Source of the DNA: Prevotellaceae bacterium KH2P17
Lineage (GTDB): Bacteria; Bacteroidota; Bacteroidia; Bacteroidales; Bacteroidaceae
Direction: 5' to 3'
NCBI GenBank assembly: GCA_900199655.1
Contig: FZRE01000008.1
Location: 85,239-149,238 of the forward strand
Length of the DNA stretch: 64,000 nt
Shown: one piece after another, positions 1 through 8,097 of the stretch
Numbering within the stretch: the first letter of the stretch is position 1
Layout of the letters: each line of letters begins with the position of its first letter
Program-made: the position numbers and the translations under genes
Notes under the pieces: generated by a model
What the model was told of the DNA's origin: nothing
The model's database searches: none
The model's input: the letters and a program-made list of their open reading frames with translations, nothing else

Positions 1-199
1 GGCCCTTAATCTGCACGAACGGCATGTCCTGCGAGAGCTCGTCGATGGTGTAGATACGGCTGCGGTCAACGTACTTGTAGGGGTAATACTCAAGCAAGTC
101 GGCCCACGTCCGGATATCAAGCTCCTTGCTCAATATCTCCTTTCGCCTGGGTCCTACGCCCGGCAGATACTTGATGTCCTGGTCTAAAACGTTCAGCAT
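1..199 (-). CDS. recG: RecG ATP-dependent DNA helicase, N-terminal part (runs off the window)
   Basis: Only the first 66 codons are in the window. They begin [19 protein letters not shown] and continue with a segment containing [11 protein letters not shown]. This matches the start of RecG, with its helix-hairpin-helix-like PGVGP motif ahead of the wedge domain. RecG remodels stalled replication forks and Holliday junctions. The start codon overlaps the ispD stop in an ATGCTGA arrangement (positions 193-199), so the two genes are probably translationally coupled. The helicase motifs lie outside the window, so the call rests on the N-terminus and its place after ispD. Confidence 0.85.
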   Translation of the reverse strand, partial: MLNVLDQDIKYLPGVGPRRKEILSKELDIRTWADLLEYYPYKYVDRSRIYTIDELSQDMPFVQIKG

Positions 200-864
200 G
201 ACAGCAATGCTTCGGCAATTTTGAGGTCCACGGGGGTGGTAATCTTGATGTTCTCGGGGTTGCCCTCTACCATGGCAACACTGCAGCCGAGGCGTTCAAC
301 CACCGAGGCGTCGTCGGTAAAGGCCTCGTCGTAGGGCTGGCTGAAGGCCTGCCTCAGCAGGCCGATGTCGAAAACCTGCGGCGTCTGCACCACCCGATAG
401 TCGCTCCGGAGCACGTTCCGGCCGCCTCCGTTGTCGCCAACGTAGCGCAGCGTGTCCGTAACCGGCACCACGGGGATGGCCGCATAGTCCTCGCGCGCCC
501 TGTCGAAGCAGCGCCCGATGACCTCCGTAGATACGAAGGGACGCACGCCGTCGTGTATGCCTGCCACGCCGTGCTCGCCCTCCGGAATGGCCGCCAGTCC
601 GTTACGCGACGAGTGGAAGCGCGTTGCGCCGCCCTCGGCCAGGGTGTGCCTGATGCCGAAGCGGTACTCCCGGCACAGCTGCTGCCAGTACTCATGCTGC
701 TCGCGGGGCAGCACGAGGATGATGCGCAGGGCCGCATCGTAGGCGTGGAAGCGCTCGATGGTGCGCATGAGCACGGGCTTTCCACCTATGGGCAGAAACT
801 GTTTGGGCACGTCGGAGCCCATGCGGAGCCCCTTGCCGCCGGCCACTATGATGATGTAATCCAT
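193..864 (-). CDS. ispD: 2-C-methyl-D-erythritol 4-phosphate cytidylyltransferase
   Basis: This 223-residue protein has the usual IspD length. It transfers CMP from CTP to methylerythritol phosphate, the third step of the MEP isoprenoid pathway, in the cytoplasm. Visible family signatures are the N-terminal nucleotide loop AGGKGLRMG followed by PKQF, the central IHDGVRPF motif and the late FTDDASVVE motif. It sits 15 nt downstream of the DJ-1 family gene and its stop overlaps the recG start, so the three genes read as one minus-strand operon. ATG at 864 is well supported because the nucleotide loop follows at once. Confidence 0.95.
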   Translation of the reverse strand: MDYIIIVAGGKGLRMGSDVPKQFLPIGGKPVLMRTIERFHAYDAALRIILVLPREQHEYWQQLCREYRFGIRHTLAEGGATRFHSSRNGLAAIPEGEHGVAGIHDGVRPFVSTEVIGRCFDRAREDYAAIPVVPVTDTLRYVGDNGGGRNVLRSDYRVVQTPQVFDIGLLRQAFSQPYDEAFTDDASVVERLGCSVAMVEGNPENIKITTPVDLKIAEALLSC

Positions 865-879
865 GCTCCGGGGGCCTTG

Positions 880-1449
880 TTAGCGGTTCTCCATCAGGTG
901 GGCGTACTGCATCTTCGCCTGCAACTCGGCCACGGCGCCGTCTCCGATGAAGTAGGAAAGAATCCTGTAGGCATAGGGGAAGGTGGCTGCAGGGCCCTCG
1001 CCGGTAATGATGTTGCCGTCTTCGGTCACCAGTTCGGCCGTGTATTCAGCCCCCGTTAGGTACTTCTCGAAGCCCGGCGAGCAGGTGGCGCGCTTGCCCT
1101 TCAGTATTCCGATGCTGCCCAGCACCATCGGCGCGGCGCAGATGGCGCCCACGCGGCGGCCGCTCTCGTACTGCTTGAGCAGGGCGTTTCTCACTCCCTC
1201 GTGGGCGTTCAGGTTGGTGGCGCCGGGCAGTCCGCCCGGTATCATCAGCAGGTCGGCATCGCTGTAGTCGCCTGCATCCTCGAACCTGAGGTCGGCCTTG
1301 ATGGTTACGCCGTGCGAACTCTCCACCAGTTCCGAGCCCGTTACGCTCACTGTCTTTATCTCAACGCCCCCTCTGCGGAGGATGTCTACCGGTGCCAGCG
1401 CCTCAACTTCTTCGAAGCCGTTGGCCAGGAATTCATATACTTTTGCCAT
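880..1449 (-). CDS. DJ-1/PfpI family protein (ThiJ-like)
   Basis: A 189-residue single-domain protein of the DJ-1/PfpI class I glutamine amidotransferase-like fold. The nucleophile elbow AICAAP carries the conserved cysteine at about residue 104. The helper glutamate of DJ-1 proteins is present near residue 16 in FEEVEALAP, and the PGGLPG loop is near residue 71. Members act as deglycases, chaperone-like or redox-stress proteins; which activity applies here cannot be told from sequence. It is the first gene of the operon with ispD and recG and has a well-formed Bacteroidota promoter just upstream. Confidence 0.85.
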   Translation of the reverse strand: MAKVYEFLANGFEEVEALAPVDILRRGGVEIKTVSVTGSELVESSHGVTIKADLRFEDAGDYSDADLLMIPGGLPGATNLNAHEGVRNALLKQYESGRRVGAICAAPMVLGSIGILKGKRATCSPGFEKYLTGAEYTAELVTEDGNIITGEGPAATFPYAYRILSYFIGDGAVAELQAKMQYAHLMENR

Positions 1450-1471
1450 GTTGTTAGTGTATAGTTAATGG

Positions 1472-1503
1472 CAAAGATAGCTTTTTTTGTTGAAACTGCC
1501 AAA
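1472..1503 (-). promoter_or_regulatory. Bacteroidota-type promoter of the DJ-1/ispD/recG operon
   Basis: Read on the minus strand there is a -33 element TTTG (1503-1500), a 20-nt spacer and a -7 element TATCTTTG (1479-1472), about 22 nt ahead of the ATG at 1449. Both elements and the spacing fit the Bacteroides primary sigma factor consensus. Confidence 0.75.
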
Positions 1504-1524
1504 TGCAGGAGCAGAAAACCAAGA

Positions 1525-1555
1525 CCTCCCCCGGCCCCTCCGAAGGAGGGGAGGG
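1525..1555. repeat. GC-rich intergenic inverted repeat (CCTCCCC/GGGGAGG type)
   Basis: The segment contains the perfect palindrome CCCCTCCGAAGGAGGGG at 1535-1551 with further pyrimidine and purine flanks. Similar hairpins stand at 7847-7865, 22030-22065 and 33829-33887. It could act as a bidirectional terminator or belong to a REP-like family. Confidence 0.6.
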
Positions 1556-1646
1556 CGTGGCCGGACATATTTTTTGCACGTGAAGGGTGAAGCAGGGGTG
1601 CGTGAAGGGTGGAGCAGGAGCGCTGAAGATTTGCTCCGGGAACTTT

Positions 1647-1712
1647 TGACAGGTGTCGCACGATTGTGCGACAAGTGTCGAATTCATGTGCGACACTTGT
1701 CGAAAGTTCTTG
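1647..1712 (-). repeat. Triple 22-bp inverted-repeat element, family B, copy 1
   Basis: Three consecutive units of exactly 22 bp start at 1647, 1669 and 1691. Each opens with a 12-bp inverted repeat of the form CGACA-NN-TGTCG followed by a 10-bp spacer. Read on the minus strand, this copy shares a run beginning GGAACTTTCGACAAGTGTCG (allowing one flank mismatch) with the copy at 33747, so it is an inverted copy of that element. It lies in the 543-bp gap between the divergent DJ-1 and nadK genes. Apart from this element, the GC-rich hairpin and the two promoters I see nothing else in the gap. Confidence 0.85.
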
Positions 1713-1877
1713 CTTACGTGCTTCAAGAACCCGAAAAGGGGTTTCCTTTTACCCGCTCGGGGTGCTTGTAGGGCGCTGGTGGCGGCCTTCCGGGCGAGTG
1801 CCTACGGGCTGTGTGGAGCCGTGTTCGTAAGGAAACGGAGGCATATTCGTACGAAAAAGGTGAAATTCTCGGCCCGA

Positions 1878-1911
1878 TTGGTTCCAAATCCGATATTTTT
1901 ATGTAAGTTTG
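1878..1911 (+). promoter_or_regulatory. Promoter of nadK
   Basis: A TTGG at 1878-1881 and a -7 element TAAGTTTG at 1904-1911 are 22 nt apart. The -7 box lies about 80 nt upstream of the chosen ATG. Its position excludes an earlier TTG at 1909 as the nadK start. Confidence 0.55.
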
Positions 1912-1992
1912 CAAGTAAAAATAAGGGCCTGCCAAACGTGGAGGCAGCGCCCCGACTCAACGAAGCAATATCACAACATGACGTCACGCAAC

Positions 1993-2865
1993 ATGAAGTT
2001 TGCCCTCTTCGGCAATGAGTTCCAGCCCAAGAAGTCGGGCTCGGTACAGGCCGTTATCAGCTGCCTGCAACGACATGAGGCCGAAATATTCATCGACCGG
2101 CCTTATTATGAGTTCCTGGTCAGGCAGCGTGTGGTGAACTTCGAGCCTGCCGGCGTGTTCGACGACGGCCACTTCCAGGCTGATTTCGTGCTCTCGCTGG
2201 GCGGCGACGGCACCTTTCTGCGGGCGGCCAGCCGGGTTGGCAGCAAGCTCACGCCCATCGTGGGCGTCAATGCGGGGCGGCTGGGGTTCCTGGCCGACGT
2301 GCTCCCGGGCGAGATAGAGCAGGCCGTAGACGAGCTGTACCGCGGCGAATACGACGTCGAGGAGCATGCCGTCATTGAGATTGCGGCCGCCGGTGAGCCG
2401 ATACCGGGCAGTCCGTTTGCGCTGAACGACATCGCCGTACTCAAGCGCGACGACGCCTCGATGATAAGCATCCGCACCTGTATCAACGGCGAATACCTCG
2501 TTACCTACCAGGCCGACGGGCTCATCATCTCCACTCCTACCGGCTCGACGGCCTACAGCCTGTCCAACGGAGGGCCCATCATCGTGCCCGATGCGCGCAA
2601 CCTGTGCATCACGCCCGTAGCTCCCCACAGCCTGAACATACGCCCCATCGTCATCAATGACGACAGCGAGATAAGTCTGGAGATAGAAAGCCGCTCGCAC
2701 AACTACCTCGTTGCCATCGACGGACGGTCGGAGAAGCTCGACGAGGGCACCCGTCTCACCATCCGCAAGGCGCCCTATGCCATCCGCATTGTGAAGCGGC
2801 GCTGCCAGCGTTACTTCTCAACGCTGCGCGAAAAGATGATGTGGGGCGTAGACCAGCGGCAGTAA
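1993..2865 (+). CDS. nadK: NAD kinase
   Basis: A 290-residue ATP-NAD kinase that phosphorylates NAD to NADP in the cytoplasm. The catalytic GGDGT motif is at about residues 70-74, followed by VGVNAGRLGFLADV. The second substrate motif TPTGSTAYSLSNGGP lies in the C-terminal half. The start at 1993 (MKFALFGNEF) agrees with the usual N-terminus of Bacteroidales NadK; an in-frame ATG at 1978 would add five residues. It is a single gene, divergent from the DJ-1 operon, with the next gene 38 nt downstream in the same direction. Confidence 0.93.
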   Translation: MKFALFGNEFQPKKSGSVQAVISCLQRHEAEIFIDRPYYEFLVRQRVVNFEPAGVFDDGHFQADFVLSLGGDGTFLRAASRVGSKLTPIVGVNAGRLGFLADVLPGEIEQAVDELYRGEYDVEEHAVIEIAAAGEPIPGSPFALNDIAVLKRDDASMISIRTCINGEYLVTYQADGLIISTPTGSTAYSLSNGGPIIVPDARNLCITPVAPHSLNIRPIVINDDSEISLEIESRSHNYLVAIDGRSEKLDEGTRLTIRKAPYAIRIVKRRCQRYFSTLREKMMWGVDQRQ

Positions 2866-2903
2866 CGGCGCGGCGGCCGACGACGAACAAACTGCACGGA
2901 ACA

Positions 2904-4580
2904 ATGAAGATGAACATACGCGAACTGCTGAGAATACCCGAACAGAAGTACACCGCGCGGGTTATCATGAAGTGGCTGTGGCGCGCCTGGCGTGGCAACA
3001 GGCTGCAAGCCGTGCTCAACGCCGTTATCGGTCTGCTCTCGGTGTGCGTTAGTCTGAGCCAGGTGTGGGCGGTGCAGCATGCCATCGACGTGGCTGCAGG
3101 CGTGGTTCCGGGCTCCATCTACCAGGCTGTGGCGCTCATGGGAGCCCTTATACTGTGCGATTTCGCACTCAACATCTCGACTGTTTGGGTGCGTAACATC
3201 CTCGGCATCAAGGCTCAGAACCGCATGCAGCAGCGCATGCTCGACCGCATTCTGCGCTCCGAGTGGCACGGAAGGGAAGCTCTCCACTCGGGCGACGTGC
3301 TCAACAGGCTCGAGTTCGATGTCAATACGGTAGTCAACTTCCTTACCGAAACCATCCCGAGTACGCTCAGCGTGCTGGCCATGTTTCTCGGTGCGTTCTT
3401 CTACCTCTTCTCCATGGACCGCACGCTGGCCTTCATCACGGTGCTTATCATTCCGGTTTTCGTGGCCGTAAGCAAGATTTACGTGGGCCAGATGCGCCGG
3501 CTTACGCGCGATGTACGCAACTCCGACTCCAAGGTTCAGAGCGTTTTGCAGGAGACGATACAAAACCGCATGCTCATCAAGACCCTGGAGAGCGACGCTG
3601 CTATGGTGGACCGGCTGGAGAATACGCAGAGTGTGCTGCGCCACAACGTGGTCAGGCGTACGGTGTTCAGCGTCTTTTCAAACCTCATACTCAACTTCGG
3701 CTTCGCCCTGGGTTACCTCGTTGCCTTCCTGTGGGCAGCCGTCCGCATGGCCGAACATACGCTTACCTTTGGCGGCATGACGGCCTTCCTGCAGCTCGTG
3801 AACCGCATCCAGGGCCCTGCGCGCAACCTTACCAAGCTGGTGCCGGCCTTCGTGAGCGTGTTTACGGCAGCCGAACGGCTGATGGAACTGGAAGAAAACC
3901 CGCTCGAAGAGCAGGGCAATCCCATCGAGATTGACGGCCCCTGCGGTGTCCGCCTGCAGCAGGTAACCTACGCGTACGATGACATTGACGGCGCCGTTAT
4001 CAAGAACCTGGACTTCGACTTCTATCCCGGTTCCTGCACGGCCATACTCGGCGAGACCGGCGCCGGCAAGACCACGCTCGTGCGCATGATACTGGCACTC
4101 GTACACCCGCAGCAGGGCAGCATCTGTATCTACAACAACCGCAAGACCGTGGAGCTCTCTCCGCGCACGCGGTGCAACTTCGTTTACGTGCCCCAGGGCA
4201 ACACCCTGATGAGCGGAACCATACGAGACAACCTGCGGCTGGGCCGTCTTAGCGCCACCGATGAGGACATGCAGGAGGCGCTGCACAAGGCTTGTGCCGA
4301 CTTCGTGATGGACTTACCGGCCGGTCTTGATACCCTTTGCAGCGAGTCGGGCGGCGGACTGAGCGAGGGGCAGGCCCAACGCATCGCCATTGCACGCGCC
4401 CTGCTGCGCGACCGCAGCATCATGCTTTTCGACGAGGCAACCAGCGCCTTGGACCCCGAAACGGAGGAGCAGCTGCTGCGCAACGTGCTCTCGGCACACG
4501 ACAAGACCGTTATCTTCATCACCCATCGGCCCGCCATAGTCGATTACTGCGACCAGACACTGAAAATAGAAAAGATATAA
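2904..4580 (+). CDS. ABC exporter half-transporter (membrane domain fused to ATPase)
   Basis: A 558-residue type IV ABC exporter half-transporter that would work as a dimer in the inner membrane. The first 330 or so residues hold the hydrophobic membrane domain. The ATPase domain follows with Walker A GETGAGKT at about 383-390, the Q-loop VPQGN, the signature LSEGQ at about 486, Walker B IMLFDEATSALD and the H-loop ITHRP. The signature has E in place of the usual second G, a mild deviation. The start is the ATG at 2904; longer versions would overlap nadK. The substrate cannot be inferred. A secreted thioredoxin fusion protein follows 15 nt later and may be co-transcribed. Confidence 0.85.
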   Translation: MKMNIRELLRIPEQKYTARVIMKWLWRAWRGNRLQAVLNAVIGLLSVCVSLSQVWAVQHAIDVAAGVVPGSIYQAVALMGALILCDFALNISTVWVRNILGIKAQNRMQQRMLDRILRSEWHGREALHSGDVLNRLEFDVNTVVNFLTETIPSTLSVLAMFLGAFFYLFSMDRTLAFITVLIIPVFVAVSKIYVGQMRRLTRDVRNSDSKVQSVLQETIQNRMLIKTLESDAAMVDRLENTQSVLRHNVVRRTVFSVFSNLILNFGFALGYLVAFLWAAVRMAEHTLTFGGMTAFLQLVNRIQGPARNLTKLVPAFVSVFTAAERLMELEENPLEEQGNPIEIDGPCGVRLQQVTYAYDDIDGAVIKNLDFDFYPGSCTAILGETGAGKTTLVRMILALVHPQQGSICIYNNRKTVELSPRTRCNFVYVPQGNTLMSGTIRDNLRLGRLSATDEDMQEALHKACADFVMDLPAGLDTLCSESGGGLSEGQAQRIAIARALLRDRSIMLFDEATSALDPETEEQLLRNVLSAHDKTVIFITHRPAIVDYCDQTLKIEKI

Positions 4581-4595
4581 ACCAAAACAGAAACA

Positions 4596-5510
4596 ATGAT
4601 GAAAAGATGCTTTTTAGCTGCAGCACTGCTGCTGACAACTGCCATCGGAGCCCTGGCACAGCAGGAGGATGCCGATGCCAAGTACGCCACCGACCTGCTG
4701 AAACCCGGCACCGAGGCGCCCGAATTTGTTGTCGACCTCTCCAACCCCAAGCGTAACATCCCCCTGAGCAGCTTCCGCGGCCGCTACGTAGTGCTCGATT
4801 TCTGGGCCTCCTGGTGCCCTGATTGCCGCAAGGACATTGCCGCCATGAAGCAGCTGCGCGACAAGTATGCCCCCCGCGGCGTGCAGTTCATCGGCATCTC
4901 CTTCGACACCGACCGCGATGCTTGGCTCAAGTGCATCCGCCAAAACGAAATGAGATGGCTGCAATACAGCGAACTCAAGAAGTGGAAAAAGGAGACCAAG
5001 ATAGACCGCGACTACCATGTGAACTGGATTCCTACCATGTATCTCGTGGCCCCCGACGGCAAGATAGACCTCGGTACGGTGATGATAGAGAAGCTGGCCG
5101 CGCGCCTGGCCGAGGTTGCCGATACGCTGCCGCAGGCCGATGTGGCCGGAATGCCGCAGTATCCCGGCGGCACCGAGGCGCTGCTGAGCTTCCTGAAACA
5201 GAACCTCAGCTACCCGGAAGCGGCGCGTAAACTGGGTGCCGAGGGGCGTGTAGTGATGTCGTTCGTGGTCGAGAAGGATGGTTCCATCAGCAGCATCACC
5301 GCTCCCGACTGCACCATTACGGGCCTTAACCAAGCCAAGTTCGACAAGTTAACCCTGTCGGAGCAGCAGGAACTCAAGCGCGAGTGCCTGCTCCAGATGG
5401 CCCGGGAGGGCGCCCGCGTGGTGAAAGCCATGCCCGCCTGGAAGCCCGGTACGCTGAAAGGCGAACCGGTGAGGGTGCAATACAGGCTGCCGATTAGCTT
5501 CCGCATGTAG
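4596..5510 (+). CDS. Secreted thioredoxin-like protein fused to a TonB C-terminal domain
   Basis: A 304-residue exported protein. Residues 1-21 form a signal peptide ending ALAQ. A TlpA/AhpC-type thioredoxin domain spans about 35-180, with redox motif WCPDC at 73-77 and the cis-proline in WIPTMY near 145. A TonB C-terminal-like domain spans about 186-302, opening MPQYPGGTEALL and carrying the family segment GRVVMSFVVEKDGS. The thioredoxin half would reduce or isomerise periplasmic disulfides. The TonB_C half usually contacts outer-membrane receptors or acts as a periplasmic module in Bacteroidota. No transmembrane anchor needed by a real energy transducer is visible. A second TonB_C fusion occurs at 49772-51334. 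Confidence 0.8.
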   Translation: MMKRCFLAAALLLTTAIGALAQQEDADAKYATDLLKPGTEAPEFVVDLSNPKRNIPLSSFRGRYVVLDFWASWCPDCRKDIAAMKQLRDKYAPRGVQFIGISFDTDRDAWLKCIRQNEMRWLQYSELKKWKKETKIDRDYHVNWIPTMYLVAPDGKIDLGTVMIEKLAARLAEVADTLPQADVAGMPQYPGGTEALLSFLKQNLSYPEAARKLGAEGRVVMSFVVEKDGSISSITAPDCTITGLNQAKFDKLTLSEQQELKRECLLQMAREGARVVKAMPAWKPGTLKGEPVRVQYRLPISFRM

Positions 5511-5561
5511 TGAAAACGGCCTCGGCTGCAACTTTTCTTGCCCCAACAACGTCTATAGCTT

Positions 5562-6284
5562 ATGATGATACACTTACAAGATGTAAACAAGACATACTTC
5601 GGCGCGCAGCCTCTGCACGTGCTCAAGGGCATCAGCCTCGACATTGAGGAGGGCGAGTTCGTGTCCATCATGGGCGCGTCGGGGTCGGGAAAGTCCACCT
5701 TATTAAATATATTAGGCATTCTCGACAACTACGACAGCGGCACTTACGAGCTGGCCGGCACGCTCATACGCGACCTCTCCGAGCGCCGTGCGGCCGAATA
5801 CCGCAACCGCATGATAGGCTTCATCTTCCAGAGTTTCAACCTCATCGGCTTCAAGACGGCCGTGGAGAACGTAGAGCTGCCGCTCTTCTATCAGGGCGTG
5901 AGCCGCCGCACACGCCACAAGCTGGCCATGGAATACCTCGACAAACTGGGCCTTACGCAGTGGGCCGAGCACTATCCCAACGAGATGAGCGGCGGCCAGA
6001 AGCAGCGAGTGGCCATAGCGCGGGCACTGATTACGCAGCCCAAGATTATCCTGGCCGACGAGCCAACGGGTGCTCTGGACTCCAAGACGAGCGTCGAGGT
6101 GATGGAACTCCTGAAGCAGCTGAACGCCGAGGAGCGCAAAACAATAGTCGTGGTGACCCACGAGAGCGGCGTTGCTAACGAGACCAACAAGATTGTACAC
6201 ATCAAGGACGGCCTCATAGGCACCATCGAGGAGAACCTCGACCACCACTCCAGCCCCTTCGGCATCAACGGAGTGATGAAGTAG
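5562..6284 (+). CDS. MacB/LolD-type ABC transporter ATPase
   Basis: A 240-residue ATPase of the MacB/LolD family. Walker A GASGSGKST is at 38-46, the Q-loop at about 90 (FIFQSFNL), signature MSGGQ at 142-146 and Walker B IILADEP at 162-168. It would power the two FtsX-type permeases encoded next (6573-7832 and 8098-9342) together with the adaptor at 9396, forming a tripartite-type efflux or lipoprotein-handling system. No outer-membrane TolC-like factor is encoded here. The gap to the first permease is unusually long for an operon (288 nt) because a triple 22-bp repeat sits in it. Confidence 0.9.
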   Translation: MMIHLQDVNKTYFGAQPLHVLKGISLDIEEGEFVSIMGASGSGKSTLLNILGILDNYDSGTYELAGTLIRDLSERRAAEYRNRMIGFIFQSFNLIGFKTAVENVELPLFYQGVSRRTRHKLAMEYLDKLGLTQWAEHYPNEMSGGQKQRVAIARALITQPKIILADEPTGALDSKTSVEVMELLKQLNAEERKTIVVVTHESGVANETNKIVHIKDGLIGTIEENLDHHSSPFGINGVMK

Positions 6285-6403
6285 AACCTTTGCTGTCGGG
6301 ACGCAGTGCGGGGCTGGCGGGGGCCGCTCTCACTGCATTTGCCCAGGCGGGTGGCGGCGGGCAGTAAAGCCGGAACGGCCGGCGGGGCTCGTTGAAGGCA
6401 TCG

Positions 6404-6469
6404 TTCAGGCCTCTTGATGTTATCCTTCAGGCCCCTTGAACATGCCCTTCAAGCCCCTTGAACGTGCCC
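6404..6469. repeat. Triple 22-bp inverted-repeat element, family E, copy 1
   Basis: Three 22-bp units start at 6404, 6426 and 6448. The typical unit is TTCAAGCCCCTTGAA (6-bp arms, 3-nt loop) plus a 7-nt spacer; the first unit is degenerate. A partial fourth unit (GTTGAAGGCATCG) precedes it. It lies inside the efflux operon, between the ATPase and the first permease. Confidence 0.85.
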
Positions 6470-6572
6470 TTTTGGAATGTAAAATGTAACCATCTGTAAA
6501 CCAATAATTTACAATTTGCCTTACCGAAGCGCCCACTCGGCGTGGCAGTAACAGCGAAAACAAGAACCTGAA

Positions 6573-7832
6573 ATGCGGGATATCATCAGCGAAATATGGT
6601 CAACGGCCCGGCGCAACAAGCTCCGCACCGCGCTCACGGGCTTCGCCGTGGCGTGGGGCATCTTCATGCTTATCTTCCTGCTGGGTGCCGGCAACGGGCT
6701 CATCAACGCCACGGAGCAGAACACGGGCAGGTATCTCAGCAACTCGATGGTTGTCTTCGGCGGCCAGACTTCAAAGGCCCACGAGGGCATGAAGGAAGGA
6801 CGAGCGGTTGAACTCAACGACCGCGACATGGAACTTACGGGCAAGGTGTACGGCAAGAACATAGACAACGTGGGCGCGGAGCTCGACAATGGCAATACAA
6901 ACATCAGCTACGGAGGCAACTACACCAATGCTAACATCAGCGGAGTGTACCCAAACGACATCGTTATCAACAAGCGCGACATGCTCTGCGGGCGGTTCAT
7001 CAACGACGTGGACCTGCGCGACCGCCGCAAGGTTGTTGTGCTGAGCGAGGACATGAGCAAGGAACTGGCGCCCGGACATGTGGCCGAACTCGTGGGCCGA
7101 CATGTCAAGGTGGGCGACCTCTCCTTCATGGTGGTGGGCGTGTACAAGAGCGACAAGAGCCGGATGGGCACCGACGCGTTCATCTCCTTCACCACTTTCC
7201 GGACGATATACAACCGCGGCGACAAGACCGGCAACATCATCTTCTCCTTCCACGGGCTCAACTCGCAGGCCGCTAACGAGGCCTTTGAGCAGCAGTACCG
7301 CGCCACGCTGAACGGCAACCACCGTGCAGCAAAGGACGACGAGGAGGCCGTCTGGATTTGGAACCGCTTCACTCAGAACCTGCAGATGAACACCGGCATG
7401 GGCATCATCCGCACGGCACTGTGGGTGATAGGCCTCTTCACGCTGCTTAGCGGCATCGTGGGCGTGAGCAACATCATGCTCATAACGGTCAGGGAGCGCA
7501 CCCACGAGTTCGGCATCCGCAAGGCTATAGGGGCCACGCCGTGGTCTATCCTGCGGCTCATCATCGTGGAGAGCATCATCATCACCACCTTCTTCGGCTA
7601 CGTGGGCATGGTGCTGGGCATCGCGGCCAACCAGTACATGGACGCCACCATCGGCCACATGCAGGTGGACTCGGGCCTCTTTACGGCCACGATGTTCGTC
7701 AACCCTACCGTTGGTCTTGACGTCTGCATCGAAGCAACGCTTGTAATGGTGCTCGCCGGAACCCTCGCCGGCCTCATCCCTGCACGCAAGGCAGCCCGCA
7801 TCAGGCCCATAGAGGCGTTGAGGATGGAATGA
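6573..7832 (+). CDS. MacB-like ABC transporter permease (first of two)
   Basis: A 419-residue inner-membrane permease with the MacB layout. One transmembrane helix lies near residues 18-45 after the segment STARRNKLRTALTGF. A large periplasmic MacB_PCD domain follows, then an FtsX domain with three helices from about residue 280 to the C-terminus. The FtsX hallmark VRERTHEFGIRKAIGATP is clear in the loop between the first two C-terminal helices. It is related to, but clearly diverged from, the second permease at 8098, so the pair probably forms a heterodimer with the ATPase at 5562. ATG at 6573 is supported by the immediate start of the conserved N-terminal helix. Confidence 0.9.
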   Translation: MRDIISEIWSTARRNKLRTALTGFAVAWGIFMLIFLLGAGNGLINATEQNTGRYLSNSMVVFGGQTSKAHEGMKEGRAVELNDRDMELTGKVYGKNIDNVGAELDNGNTNISYGGNYTNANISGVYPNDIVINKRDMLCGRFINDVDLRDRRKVVVLSEDMSKELAPGHVAELVGRHVKVGDLSFMVVGVYKSDKSRMGTDAFISFTTFRTIYNRGDKTGNIIFSFHGLNSQAANEAFEQQYRATLNGNHRAAKDDEEAVWIWNRFTQNLQMNTGMGIIRTALWVIGLFTLLSGIVGVSNIMLITVRERTHEFGIRKAIGATPWSILRLIIVESIIITTFFGYVGMVLGIAANQYMDATIGHMQVDSGLFTATMFVNPTVGLDVCIEATLVMVLAGTLAGLIPARKAARIRPIEALRME

Positions 7833-7846
7833 AACCTCTCCCCCCG

Positions 7847-7865
7847 CCCTCCCCGAAGGGGAGGG
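7847..7865. repeat. GC-rich intergenic inverted repeat
   Basis: CCCTCCCCGAAGGGGAGGG is a perfect 8-bp-arm palindrome 15 nt after the first permease stop. It is followed not by a T-tract but by a tandem repeat, so termination is uncertain. It matches the hairpin type at 1525-1555. Confidence 0.6.
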
Positions 7866-7886
7866 AGTTAAGTAGCAAACAAAACA

Positions 7887-8097
7887 TTAACACCCATCAC
7901 CCATCACCTAACACCCAAAGTTCCATCCATTTAAAACCCATCACCCATCACCTAACACCCAAAGTTCCATCCATTTAACACCCATCACCTATCACCCAAC
8001 ACCCACCCACCAACCCCATTAACACCCATCACCCATCACCTAACACCCAAAGTTCCATCCATTTAACACCCATCACCCACCACCCATCACCCATCAA
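7887..8097 (+). repeat. 44-bp tandem repeat, family A, locus 1
   Basis: A C-rich, almost G-free strand built on CACCCATCACCC steps, with the marker AAAGTTCCATCCATTT at 7917, 7961 and 8049. The spacings are 44 and 88 bp, so a fourth, degenerate unit lies between the last two. It fills the whole gap between the two permease genes and runs right up to the second ATG, so it must be transcribed with the operon. A related array is at 10619-10826. Confidence 0.85.
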
